This document shows, one piece after another, positions 1-5,338 of a stretch of DNA of 13,410 nucleotides. The notes under the pieces were generated by a model. The model did no database searches. It saw only the letters and a list, made by a program, of their open reading frames with translations, and was not told where the DNA came from. The stretch is from Deltaproteobacteria bacterium (GTDB lineage Bacteria > Desulfobacterota > Desulfobulbia > Desulfobulbales > Desulfobulbaceae): NCBI GenBank assembly GCA_024277485.1, contig JAJRVA010000043.1, positions 1 to 13,410 on the forward strand, written 5' to 3'. Every line of letters begins with the position of its first letter. Positions within the stretch are counted from its first letter, which is position 1. The position numbers and the translations under genes were made by a program.

Positions 1-779
1 CCCAGGTCCTGTTCACGGTTGATGTAGGTATACTGTCCGGGCAGAATTGAAGCAAAACTCTGGTTGACGAACTGCCAGAGTCCCTTGTAACCGGCCACCG
101 CCTTTTCAAAATGAATGACAAAGCTTGCTCCCTGCGCTAACTCCTCGCCCAGGCAGTAGGCTACCGGTCTGTTTTCACTATGGTAAATGCCGCCGCAGAG
201 CTGCAGTTCCTCCATTCTTTCCAGGCCTTCCCGGGCAGCGATATAGTCTCCCGGGCTGTCCCGGCCGTCTCGCCACTGTTCCAGGACCTCCAGGGCGTCC
301 GCGACATGTTTTTCAAGAAGCGGTCGGCCTTCGCAGGGAAACGTGTTGACAAAGGCCTTGATAAGATTTCTTTTTTTGGAAAATTTTCTGCCGGCAAGCG
401 TGGCAAGGTCATTGCGCAGGTAGAGGTAATCAAAATTATCCCGGTCTTCACGCACGTTCAGCCCCAGCAGGGTCAACTCCTCTGCCTGGGGTTCTGAGAC
501 GCATTTCATTGAACCGTATTTCTGCAGCAGGGTCTCGAGCATATCCATTGCCGGCAGGCCGAAGGGACTCATGAAAAAAGGAATGCCACTGTCCAGGCCG
601 GTAAGAACAAGCAGGTCGTCCGGCAGCCGGGCCACCCTGTAGTGATGGTCCCGGCGAAAAAGATAGAGGTTGGCAAAGGTAAACTCGGAGATGCCGTCCC
701 GCAGCTGTTGCAGCAGAGGATGCAGGAGTGGACGCATCTTCAGTGAGAGTTCTGCGGTGTTCGGGAAATCGGGTATCAT
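1..779 (-). CDS. DUF2156 (phosphatidylglycerol lysyltransferase C-domain-like) protein, partial
   Basis: The reading frame is open from an ATG at 779-777 to the left edge, giving 259 full codons with no stop, so the C-terminus is missing. The N-terminal part carries ISEFTFANLYLFR (about residues 30-42), the middle KFSKKRNLIKAF (132-143), and the end of the visible part INREQDLG (253-260). Together these are typical of the DUF2156 family, a GNAT-like fold related to the aminoacyl-transferring domain of MprF/LPG synthase. Members of this size are soluble and lack the MprF flippase helices; their substrate is generally unknown, so I give no reaction. No good Shine-Dalgarno sequence precedes the ATG, but the start fits the family's N-terminus and lies about 30 nt downstream of a good promoter at 817-844. 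The gene points away from everything else in the window and stands alone here. Confidence 0.82.
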   Translation of the reverse strand, partial: MIPDFPNTAELSLKMRPLLHPLLQQLRDGISEFTFANLYLFRRDHHYRVARLPDDLLVLTGLDSGIPFFMSPFGLPAMDMLETLLQKYGSMKCVSEPQAEELTLLGLNVREDRDNFDYLYLRNDLATLAGRKFSKKRNLIKAFVNTFPCEGRPLLEKHVADALEVLEQWRDGRDSPGDYIAAREGLERMEELQLCGGIYHSENRPVAYCLGEELAQGASFVIHFEKAVAGYKGLWQFVNQSFASILPGQYTYINREQDL

Positions 780-816
780 GTGGCAGCCGGATTCAGAATG
801 AAGCAGGTTTGGGGAA

Positions 817-844
817 AGTATACACGAGCCTGCCTGTTATGCAA
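817..844 (-). promoter_or_regulatory. Sigma70-type promoter of the DUF2156 gene
   Basis: Read on the minus strand, TTGCAT (844-839) and TATACT (822-817) are separated by 16 bp. Each box matches the consensus at five of six or nearly so. The predicted start near 810 would give a leader of about 30 nt before the ATG at 779. The boxes are clear to the eye; their use is inferred. Confidence 0.55.
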
Positions 845-876
845 GGAGGTGAAAGGAAAAGGAAAGAGATCAGGAC

Positions 877-918
877 AAAAAAACTGGACCAAGGCAGGAG
901 GTAAGCCACCTTGGTCCA
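877..918 (-). terminator. Intrinsic terminator on the minus strand
   Basis: A perfect 10-bp stem, TGGACCAAGG (918-909) with CCTTGGTCCA (894-885), has a 14-nt loop and is followed, in minus-strand reading, by G and then seven T (883-877). It ends the candidate small RNA and insulates the DUF2156 promoter about 33 bp further on. On the plus strand no T-run follows the stem, so termination should be one-directional. Confidence 0.75.
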
Positions 919-949
919 TCAAGGAGAAATTTACTGAAGCGCCATCAGT
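877..949 (-). ncRNA. Candidate small RNA of about 73 nt with C/U-rich anti-SD-like loops
   Basis: No protein gene fits this stretch, yet the minus strand has every part of an independent small transcript. A promoter (986-957) predicts a start near 949-951. The first element is a hairpin, TACTGA (950-945), loop 944-938, TCAGTA (937-932), 6 bp and perfect. A single-stranded pyrimidine-rich linker follows, with CTCCTT at 926-921. Then comes a perfect 10-bp stem, TGGACCAAGG (918-909) with CCTTGGTCCA (894-885), whose 14-nt loop contains ACCTCCT. The stem is followed by seven T (883-877), as in an intrinsic terminator. Two exposed CUCC motifs complementary to ribosome binding sites are a known design in trans-acting bacterial sRNAs, for example the C/U-rich terminator loop of Helicobacter RepG. 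I know no named family that matches. The alternative is a plain terminator for stray minus-strand transcription. Confidence 0.5.
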
Positions 950-956
950 ATATTTT

Positions 957-986
957 CTTATATACCACAGCGTGTCATGATGTCAA
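957..986 (-). promoter_or_regulatory. Promoter of the candidate small RNA
   Basis: On the minus strand a perfect -35 box TTGACA (986-981) is followed by TATATA (964-959, 16-bp spacer), overlapping TATAAG (962-957, 18-bp spacer). Either -10 choice predicts a start at about 949-951, directly at the first hairpin of the candidate RNA. No coding sequence starts downstream before the terminator at 885-918. Confidence 0.55.
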
Positions 987-1058
987 GGGGAATTTTTCAT
1001 AAGGGAAATAAATGCGCAACATGCCTGCTCAGCATTGTTTGGCCGGCACACCTTATCA

Positions 1059-1087
1059 TTGCCATTTCTTTTTTTTTGCTTTATTTT
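1059..1087 (+). promoter_or_regulatory. Possible promoter of the flavin oxidoreductase gene
   Basis: TTGCCA (1059-1064) and TATTTT (1082-1087) are 17 bp apart in a T-rich, AT-rich stretch. A start near 1094 would leave a leader of about 90 nt. The region is low in complexity (a run of nine T at 1069-1077), so chance matches are likely. Confidence 0.3.
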
Positions 1088-1182
1088 AAATATTTATGGG
1101 GACAGACATGGATTCCCTGTAAAAAAAGCAGCGAGTTTCATGTACCATGTTGGCTGCGACATCAATGTTGGAGGGAGGACAT

Positions 1183-2313
1183 ATGAGTATTCTTTTTGAA
1201 GAAACGACAATCAATGGAATGGTTCTGCGCAACAGGATGGTCAGGTCGGCTACATGGGAGGGGATGTGCGAAGCCGACGGGGAGCCGACCCGGAAGTTGA
1301 CTGACTGGTACTGCGACCTTGCCCGGGGAGGGATCGGTCTGATCATCACCGGGTATACCTTTGTGCGACCTGAAGGAAAGCAGCTTCCCGGGAAAATGGG
1401 TATCCATACCGATGAGTTCGCAGACGCGTTCAAAAGTATGATAGGGGCTGTGCATGATGCCGGCGGTACAATAGCGGTCCAGCTCGTTCATGCCGGTGGA
1501 CAGACCGATTCGGAAACAGCCGGTTGTCAACCCCTGGCTCCGTCAAGCGTCAAGGTGGCCCAGTTTCCGGAAATGCCGGCTGAGCTGGGCAAGGATGAAA
1601 TCAAAGATATCGTTGCCGCTTTCGGCAGCGGGGCACGCCGGGCAAAAGAATGGGGCTTTGACGCGGTCCAGCTCCATGGTGCCCATGGATATCTGATCAA
1701 CCAGTTTCTCTCACCCCTGACAAATCACCGCACGGATGAGTATGGCGGTTCCATTGAAAACCGGGGCCGCTTTCTCTTTGAGGTCTATGACAGTGTCCGG
1801 AAGGCTGTCGGTCCTGATTTCCCGGTCCTGATCAAGCTGAACGCGGCAGACAACCTGAAAGGCGGCCTGGGCATCGACGACGCCGTCGCTGTTGCCGGCA
1901 AGCTGTCTGAGGCAGGCATTGATGCCATTGAGGTCTCGGCAGGGACACCGGCTTCCGGAGACGATTCTCCGGCCAGGATGAAAATAGATAGACCTGAAAA
2001 AGAGGCATATCACGTGGATATGGCGAAAAAAATTAAGGAAATGGTTACCTGCCCGGTAACGGTTGTGGGCGGGATCCGTTCTTTTGAGGTGGCGGAAAGG
2101 GTCATCCGGGAGGATGGACTTGATTGTATTTCCATGGCAAGGCCACTGATTCGTGAACCGGACCTGGCCGTTAGATGGCAGGCCGGTGATAGCAGCCCGG
2201 CAAAATGTATATCCTGCAACAAATGTTTCATGCCGGGTATCAAGGAAGGGGGAATTTACTGCGTGGTGGAAAAAAAGGAAAAGGAAAAAGGTGCGTCAAA
2301 CGATTCCACCTGA
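1183..2313 (+). CDS. Old Yellow Enzyme family NADH:flavin oxidoreductase
   Basis: This 376-residue FMN-dependent TIM-barrel reductase most likely reduces activated C=C bonds of enones or enoyl compounds with NAD(P)H; the substrate cannot be read from sequence. Family marks are NGMVLRNRMVRSAT near the N-terminus, QLVHAGGQ (100-107), QLHGAHGYLINQF (163-175) with the substrate-binding H165/H168 pair and Y170, TDEYGGSIENR (184-194), VVGGIRS (294-300) and MARPLIREPD (318-327). Near the C-terminus Cys 342, 345, 348 and 360 form a C-x2-C-x2-C-x11-C pattern like the [4Fe-4S] site of 2,4-dienoyl-CoA reductases, but the second flavin/NADPH domain of those enzymes is absent. The ATG at 1183 is chosen because GGAGGGAGG (1170-1178) lies 4 nt before it and the protein starts at the family's usual point; an in-frame ATG at 1147 has no such site. 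It appears to be a single gene. Confidence 0.9.
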   Translation: MSILFEETTINGMVLRNRMVRSATWEGMCEADGEPTRKLTDWYCDLARGGIGLIITGYTFVRPEGKQLPGKMGIHTDEFADAFKSMIGAVHDAGGTIAVQLVHAGGQTDSETAGCQPLAPSSVKVAQFPEMPAELGKDEIKDIVAAFGSGARRAKEWGFDAVQLHGAHGYLINQFLSPLTNHRTDEYGGSIENRGRFLFEVYDSVRKAVGPDFPVLIKLNAADNLKGGLGIDDAVAVAGKLSEAGIDAIEVSAGTPASGDDSPARMKIDRPEKEAYHVDMAKKIKEMVTCPVTVVGGIRSFEVAERVIREDGLDCISMARPLIREPDLAVRWQAGDSSPAKCISCNKCFMPGIKEGGIYCVVEKKEKEKGASNDST

Positions 2314-2329
2314 AAGAGTTTCTCTGGTT

Positions 2330-2374
2330 ATGCCGGATTATTTGATAATGATTATTGAAATTTAAATCCGGCAT
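2330..2374. repeat. 10-bp inverted repeat around an FNR-like half-dyad
   Basis: ATGCCGGATT (2330-2339) and AATCCGGCAT (2365-2374) are perfect inverted repeats 25 nt apart, in the gap between the flavin oxidoreductase and ccoN. No T-run follows on either strand, so it is not a classic terminator. The loop holds TTGATAATGATTAT (2342-2355) and the -35 box of the predicted cco promoter. It may be an operator, or a 3'-end stem of the upstream mRNA. Confidence 0.6.
2342..2355. promoter_or_regulatory. FNR/CRP-like site upstream of the cco operon
   Basis: The 14-mer has a perfect left half-site TTGAT, a 4-nt spacer AATG and a degenerate right half ATTAT (consensus ATCAA, 3 of 5 matches). Its centre (2348.5) is about 41 bp upstream of the start predicted from the TATAAT at 2377, the usual class II activator position for FNR, which is known to control cbb3 oxidases in many bacteria. 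The same bases partly resemble a Fur box (GATAAT hexamers), so the regulator is uncertain. Confidence 0.35.
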
Positions 2375-2382
2375 GATATAAT
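2355..2382 (+). promoter_or_regulatory. Promoter of the cco operon
   Basis: TTGAAA (2355-2360) and a perfect TATAAT (2377-2382) are separated by 16 bp. A start near 2389 leaves a leader of about 160 nt before ccoN. The leader contains a short hairpin GCAGG-AAA-CCTGC and a mini-ORF at 2530-2571. The -35 box overlaps the edge of the FNR-like site. Confidence 0.6.
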
Positions 2383-2529
2383 AAGGATATCGTAAGATTA
2401 TCTTGAAGTTCCGGGGGGAGCCTCAAGGTTTTCATTCTATATAACTGTATCGCGACAGGCAGGAAACCTGCAGAATCGTTCATGCTGCAGTGGCCGATAA
2501 AGCGGTTCGTTTTTGCCGGAGGAATTGTT

Positions 2530-2571
2530 ATGGGGAAAGAAGGGGGGAAGGATGAAGCGAGCCACGTATGA
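2530..2571 (+). CDS. 13-residue leader ORF overlapping the ccoN start
   Basis: An ATG at 2530 stands 6 nt after a perfect GGAGGA (2518-2523) and opens a 13-codon frame (MGKEGGKDEASHV) that stops at 2569-2571, 20 nt inside ccoN in a different frame. The ribosome binding site of ccoN (2541-2551) lies within this mini-ORF, so its translation would expose or occlude that site. The arrangement is visible; translation and function are inferred, and it may be accidental because the codons are simply a G-rich SD region. Confidence 0.3.
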   Translation: MGKEGGKDEASHV

Positions 2572-3964
2572 TTATGATATTGTCAGGAGCTTCGTCAACT
2601 GGAGTATCCTGTGGGGGCTGGTCGCCGTTCTGGTCGGGGTGATCGTCTCCTTTCAGATGGTTGAGCCCGGGCTTAACTTTCCTCCCTACTTCACCTTTGG
2701 CCGCCTGCGGCCCATCCACACCAACGCGGGTATCTACGGCTGGGGGGTCGGGGTTATCTTTGCCACCTTCCTTTACATCGTCCAGCGTCTCTGCAAGACG
2801 CCACTCTGGAGTTCCAAGCTTGCCAGGTTTCAGCTCTGGTTTTTCAATGTCACCATCATCGCGTCCGCGCTGACCCTGCTGCTTGGCTATACCACCAGCA
2901 AGGAATATCACGAGATGGAATGGCCCATCGACGTGATGGTGGTCATCCTCTGGGTAGCGTTCGGCCTGAATGTGATCATGACCATTATCAAGCGCAAGGA
3001 AGAGCACATGTACATCTCCCTCTGGTACATGATGGCTGCAATCGTGGGCGTGGCGATTCTGTACCTGGTCAATGCCGCGGCCGTGCCGGTATCGCTCTTC
3101 AAGTCCTACTCGGCCTATGCCGGCACCAACGACGCCAATGTTCAGTGGTGGTTCGGGCACAATGCCGTGGCCATGGCGCTGACCGCCCCTCCACTGGCCA
3201 TGTTCTATTACTTTCTGCCCAAGTCGACCGGGGTGCCGATCTACAGCCATCGTATGTCGATCATCGCCTTCTGGAGCCTGATTTTCATGTATCTCTGGAC
3301 CGGGGCCCATCACCTGCTCTGGACCCCTGTGCCGGACTGGATCCAGACCCTGGCCATGGCCTTTTCCGTCATGCTGATCGCCCCATCCTGGGGTTCGGTC
3401 TTTAACGGGTATCTGTCCATGAACGGCCAGTGGCATCAGATGCGCGAAAACTACCTGGTCAAATTTCTGATCATCGGCATCACCTTCTACGGCCTGCAGA
3501 CCCTGCAGGGCCCGATGCAGGCGATCCGGACATTCTCGGCCTTCATCCACTACACTGACTGGATTCCGGCCCATATCCACATGGGAACCATGGGCTGGGT
3601 GTCCATGATCTGCTTTGCCTCTATTTATTACCTGGCCCCGCGGATATACGGCAGGAATCTTTACTCCATCCCCCTGGCCAACCTGCATTTCTGGCTGATC
3701 CTGATCGGCCAGCTGATGTGGTCGATTTCACTCTGGATCGCCGGAGTGCTGCAGGCCGGGATGTGGAGCGCCATGAACCCGGACGGCAGCCTGACCTATA
3801 CGTTCATGGAAACCATGGTCGAGATGTATCCCTACTGGTGGATCCGGGCTGCTGGCGGCGTGGTCTACTTTGCCGGCGTCGTCGTCTTTATCTATAATAT
3901 TGTCATGACGGTTCGCCAGGAGGGGGCTGAATCCCCCGAAGCTGCTGCTGAAGGGAGGGCCTGA
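2552..3964 (+). CDS. ccoN: cbb3-type cytochrome c oxidase subunit I (CcoN)
   Basis: This is the catalytic heme-copper subunit, an inner-membrane protein that reduces O2 to water and pumps protons. The 470 residues carry all expected ligands: H56 (RPIHTNAG) and H343 for low-spin heme b, H341 (PAHIHMG) for heme b3, H203 (WFGHN) and H253/H254 (GAHH) for CuB. Y247, six residues before H253, matches the cross-linked tyrosine of cbb3 oxidases. About twelve hydrophobic segments are seen, without the extra N-terminal helices found in some CcoN proteins. I chose the ATG at 2552, preceded by a G-rich SD (AGGGGGGAAGG, 2541-2551), because MKRATYDYDIVR fits the family start; a TTG at 2513 in the same frame has no SD. 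It is first in the cco operon and is followed after 2 nt by the ccoO fusion. Confidence 0.95.
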   Translation: MKRATYDYDIVRSFVNWSILWGLVAVLVGVIVSFQMVEPGLNFPPYFTFGRLRPIHTNAGIYGWGVGVIFATFLYIVQRLCKTPLWSSKLARFQLWFFNVTIIASALTLLLGYTTSKEYHEMEWPIDVMVVILWVAFGLNVIMTIIKRKEEHMYISLWYMMAAIVGVAILYLVNAAAVPVSLFKSYSAYAGTNDANVQWWFGHNAVAMALTAPPLAMFYYFLPKSTGVPIYSHRMSIIAFWSLIFMYLWTGAHHLLWTPVPDWIQTLAMAFSVMLIAPSWGSVFNGYLSMNGQWHQMRENYLVKFLIIGITFYGLQTLQGPMQAIRTFSAFIHYTDWIPAHIHMGTMGWVSMICFASIYYLAPRIYGRNLYSIPLANLHFWLILIGQLMWSISLWIAGVLQAGMWSAMNPDGSLTYTFMETMVEMYPYWWIRAAGGVVYFAGVVVFIYNIVMTVRQEGAESPEAAAEGRA

Positions 3965-3966
3965 TC

Positions 3967-4845
3967 ATGTGGGAAAAGAGACCTGTTCTGCTCCTGGTTC
4001 TGGCCACCGGCGCGATTCTTGTCGGTACAATCATAACCATGGTCCTGCCGTTCGCCTGGGTCAATACCGAGGCCGACCGGATTGCTTCCGTTGTCCCCTA
4101 CACTGCCCTGCAGCAGGAAGGGCGTGATGTCTACATCCGTGAAGGATGCAACAACTGCCATACCCAGACGGTCCGGCCGCTGGTGGCCGAGGTTATCCGC
4201 TACGGCGATTATTCAAAGAGCGGCGAGTTTGTCTATGACCGGCCCTTTCTCTGGGGATCGAAACGGACCGGTCCTGACCTGGCCCGGCTCGGCGGCAAAT
4301 ATCCTGACGAGTGGCATTACAAGCACATGGCATCACCACGGTCAATGGTGCCGAAAACCAACATGCCTGCCTATGGCTGGCTGGCGGAAAATACACTTGA
4401 TCCGCAGATGATCCGGCGTAAGATGGACGTCCTTGGTTTTCCCTGCACCGACAAGGAAATCCAGGCCCTGGCAGGAAAGACCGAGATGGACGCCATTGTC
4501 GCCTACCTGCAGAAACTTGGCAACGACATCCCCTGGCGTGAAGCCGCGGCAACAACTATTGTCGGTGATTTAAAGAATCCGTACGCTGGTGTCGAGCATG
4601 CAACCATGGAACCCTGGGAACGCCTCTACATGGAGAACTGCGCGGCGTGTCACGGTGAGCACCAGGAAGGCGACATCGGACCGGAGCTGGACGGGGCCGG
4701 CCTGGACGAGGAGGAACTGTTCGAGATCATCTACAATGGAATCACCGACGGCGGCATGCCGCCCTTTTCCAGCCTTGGCGCCGACAAGGTCTGGAAGCTG
4801 GTCAATTTCGTCAAATACTACAACATGGGCGAGGATCACCACTAA
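3967..4845 (+). CDS. ccoO: CcoO fused to a C-terminal cytochrome c domain (diheme)
   Basis: Residues 1-195 are a standard CcoO: an N-terminal membrane anchor (about 7-30), heme motif CNNCH (C61, C64, H65) in the family context GCNNCHTQTVRP, and axial Met133 in TNMPAY. Ordinary CcoO ends soon after the YLQKLG helix (180-185). Here a further domain of about 90 residues follows, with CAACH (C225, C228, H229), GPELDG (238-243) and a likely axial Met264 in GGMPPF, which resembles a CcoP cytochrome domain. The 292-residue protein should therefore hold two c hemes in the periplasm and pass electrons from a donor cytochrome to CcoN. It starts 2 nt after the ccoN stop, with GGGAGGG upstream. Because the next genes hold only a heme-less CcoP-like anchor, I infer that a CcoP heme domain was moved onto CcoO; a separate domain gain is also possible. 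Confidence 0.92.
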   Translation: MWEKRPVLLLVLATGAILVGTIITMVLPFAWVNTEADRIASVVPYTALQQEGRDVYIREGCNNCHTQTVRPLVAEVIRYGDYSKSGEFVYDRPFLWGSKRTGPDLARLGGKYPDEWHYKHMASPRSMVPKTNMPAYGWLAENTLDPQMIRRKMDVLGFPCTDKEIQALAGKTEMDAIVAYLQKLGNDIPWREAAATTIVGDLKNPYAGVEHATMEPWERLYMENCAACHGEHQEGDIGPELDGAGLDEEELFEIIYNGITDGGMPPFSSLGADKVWKLVNFVKYYNMGEDHH

Positions 4846-4986
4846 ATGGACCTGGCATCGATTTTGTATCTTGGCACCACCTTTGGCCTTTTTGTGATTT
4901 TCGTGCTGATTTTCATCCGCACCTACAGCAGGAAGCGCAAGGAAGAGGGAGAGATCGCCAAGTACCGCATGCTTGATGATGATTAG
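4846..4986 (+). CDS. ccoQ: CcoQ/FixQ-like small membrane protein
   Basis: The ATG directly follows the ccoO stop codon with no gap, and the frame encodes 46 residues: one hydrophobic helix (about 5-25), a basic stretch RTYSRKRK (25-32) and an acidic end. Size, topology and place between ccoO and the CcoP-like gene fit CcoQ, a non-catalytic subunit that stabilises cbb3 oxidase. Unusually, its last residues KYRMLDD (39-45) are identical in sequence and in residue number to those of CcoS encoded at 9502-9693, so it could instead be a CcoS-type duplicate occupying the ccoQ place. The identification rests on context more than on sequence. Confidence 0.65.
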   Translation: MDLASILYLGTTFGLFVIFVLIFIRTYSRKRKEEGEIAKYRMLDDD

Positions 4987-5009
4987 ATGGTAAAAGCGGG
5001 GAGTAAGCT

Positions 5010-5243
5010 ATGACAACGCAAGACAATATACACAGTGTGGATGAACCCTTTGACGGCATAAAAGAGCGCAAGGGAACCAAACCGCCGATCTACTTCAATG
5101 TTCTGTTCTATGGTCTGATCGTCTGGGGGGTGCTCTTCATGGGCTATTACCTGTTCAGCGGCTGGAGCTCCCACGGCGAGTTCCAGGAAAAGATGGCGGC
5201 CCACCAGGAGCGCTACTCACAAGGCATGCAGGGCGGTAAATAA
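5010..5243 (+). CDS. CcoP N-terminal anchor domain only (FixP_N-like), heme-less
   Basis: The 77-residue protein begins with EPFDGIKER (11-19), close to the FDGIxE signature of the N-terminal domain of CcoP, followed by one transmembrane helix (about residues 30-50) and a charged tail FQEKMAAHQERY. A complete CcoP is about 300 residues with two CxxCH motifs; here the frame stops at TAA 5241-5243 before any heme motif, and no cytochrome c domain follows in any frame up to ccoG. Together with the extra cytochrome domain on CcoO this reads as a split subunit: the anchor stays separate and the heme domain is fused elsewhere. An SD (GGGGAG, about 4998-5003) precedes the ATG, so it looks like an intact gene rather than a decayed one. 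It is the last structural gene before a terminator hairpin. Confidence 0.8.
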   Translation: MTTQDNIHSVDEPFDGIKERKGTKPPIYFNVLFYGLIVWGVLFMGYYLFSGWSSHGEFQEKMAAHQERYSQGMQGGK

Positions 5244-5307
5244 CGCATTGTGTGCGAACGGGGAATGCCCTTTGCCCCCGCTCCCTGCAGGCATGTGAAC
5301 GGTATTA

Positions 5308-5337
5308 CCGGGCGGTGTCATCGTAGCCCGGTTTTTT
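5308..5337 (+). terminator. Intrinsic terminator/attenuator between oxidase and assembly genes
   Basis: CCGGGC (5308-5313) and GCCCGG (5326-5331) form a perfect GC-only 6-bp stem with a 12-nt loop, followed at once by six T (5332-5337). It lies 64 nt after the CcoP-like gene and one base before the ccoG ATG. Since no clear promoter is seen between 5244 and 5338, it probably lets only part of the transcripts run on into ccoGHIS. Confidence 0.75.
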
Positions 5338-5338
5338 C

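Noticed and set aside
125..497. Plus and short minus ORFs inside the DUF2156 gene
   Set aside because: They are other-frame shadows; the long minus frame open to the left edge carries the family motifs.
780..980. 66-codon plus-strand ORF in the gap before the flavin oxidoreductase
   Set aside because: No SD, low-complexity Lys/Gly content, and it lies antisense to the promoter and terminator of the candidate small RNA.
2330..2374. Inverted repeat read as a terminator of the flavin oxidoreductase gene
   Set aside because: The loop is 25 nt and no T-run follows on either strand; an operator or mRNA 3' stem is more likely.
2513..2551. TTG start giving ccoN 13 more residues
   Set aside because: No SD upstream of 2513, while the ATG at 2552 has one and matches the usual CcoN N-terminus.
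2528..3688. 386-codon open frame on the minus strand opposite ccoN
   Set aside because: It is full of His, Gly, Asp and Gln with no hydrophobic core or motifs, as expected for the antisense of a GC-biased membrane-protein gene; ccoN itself is certain.
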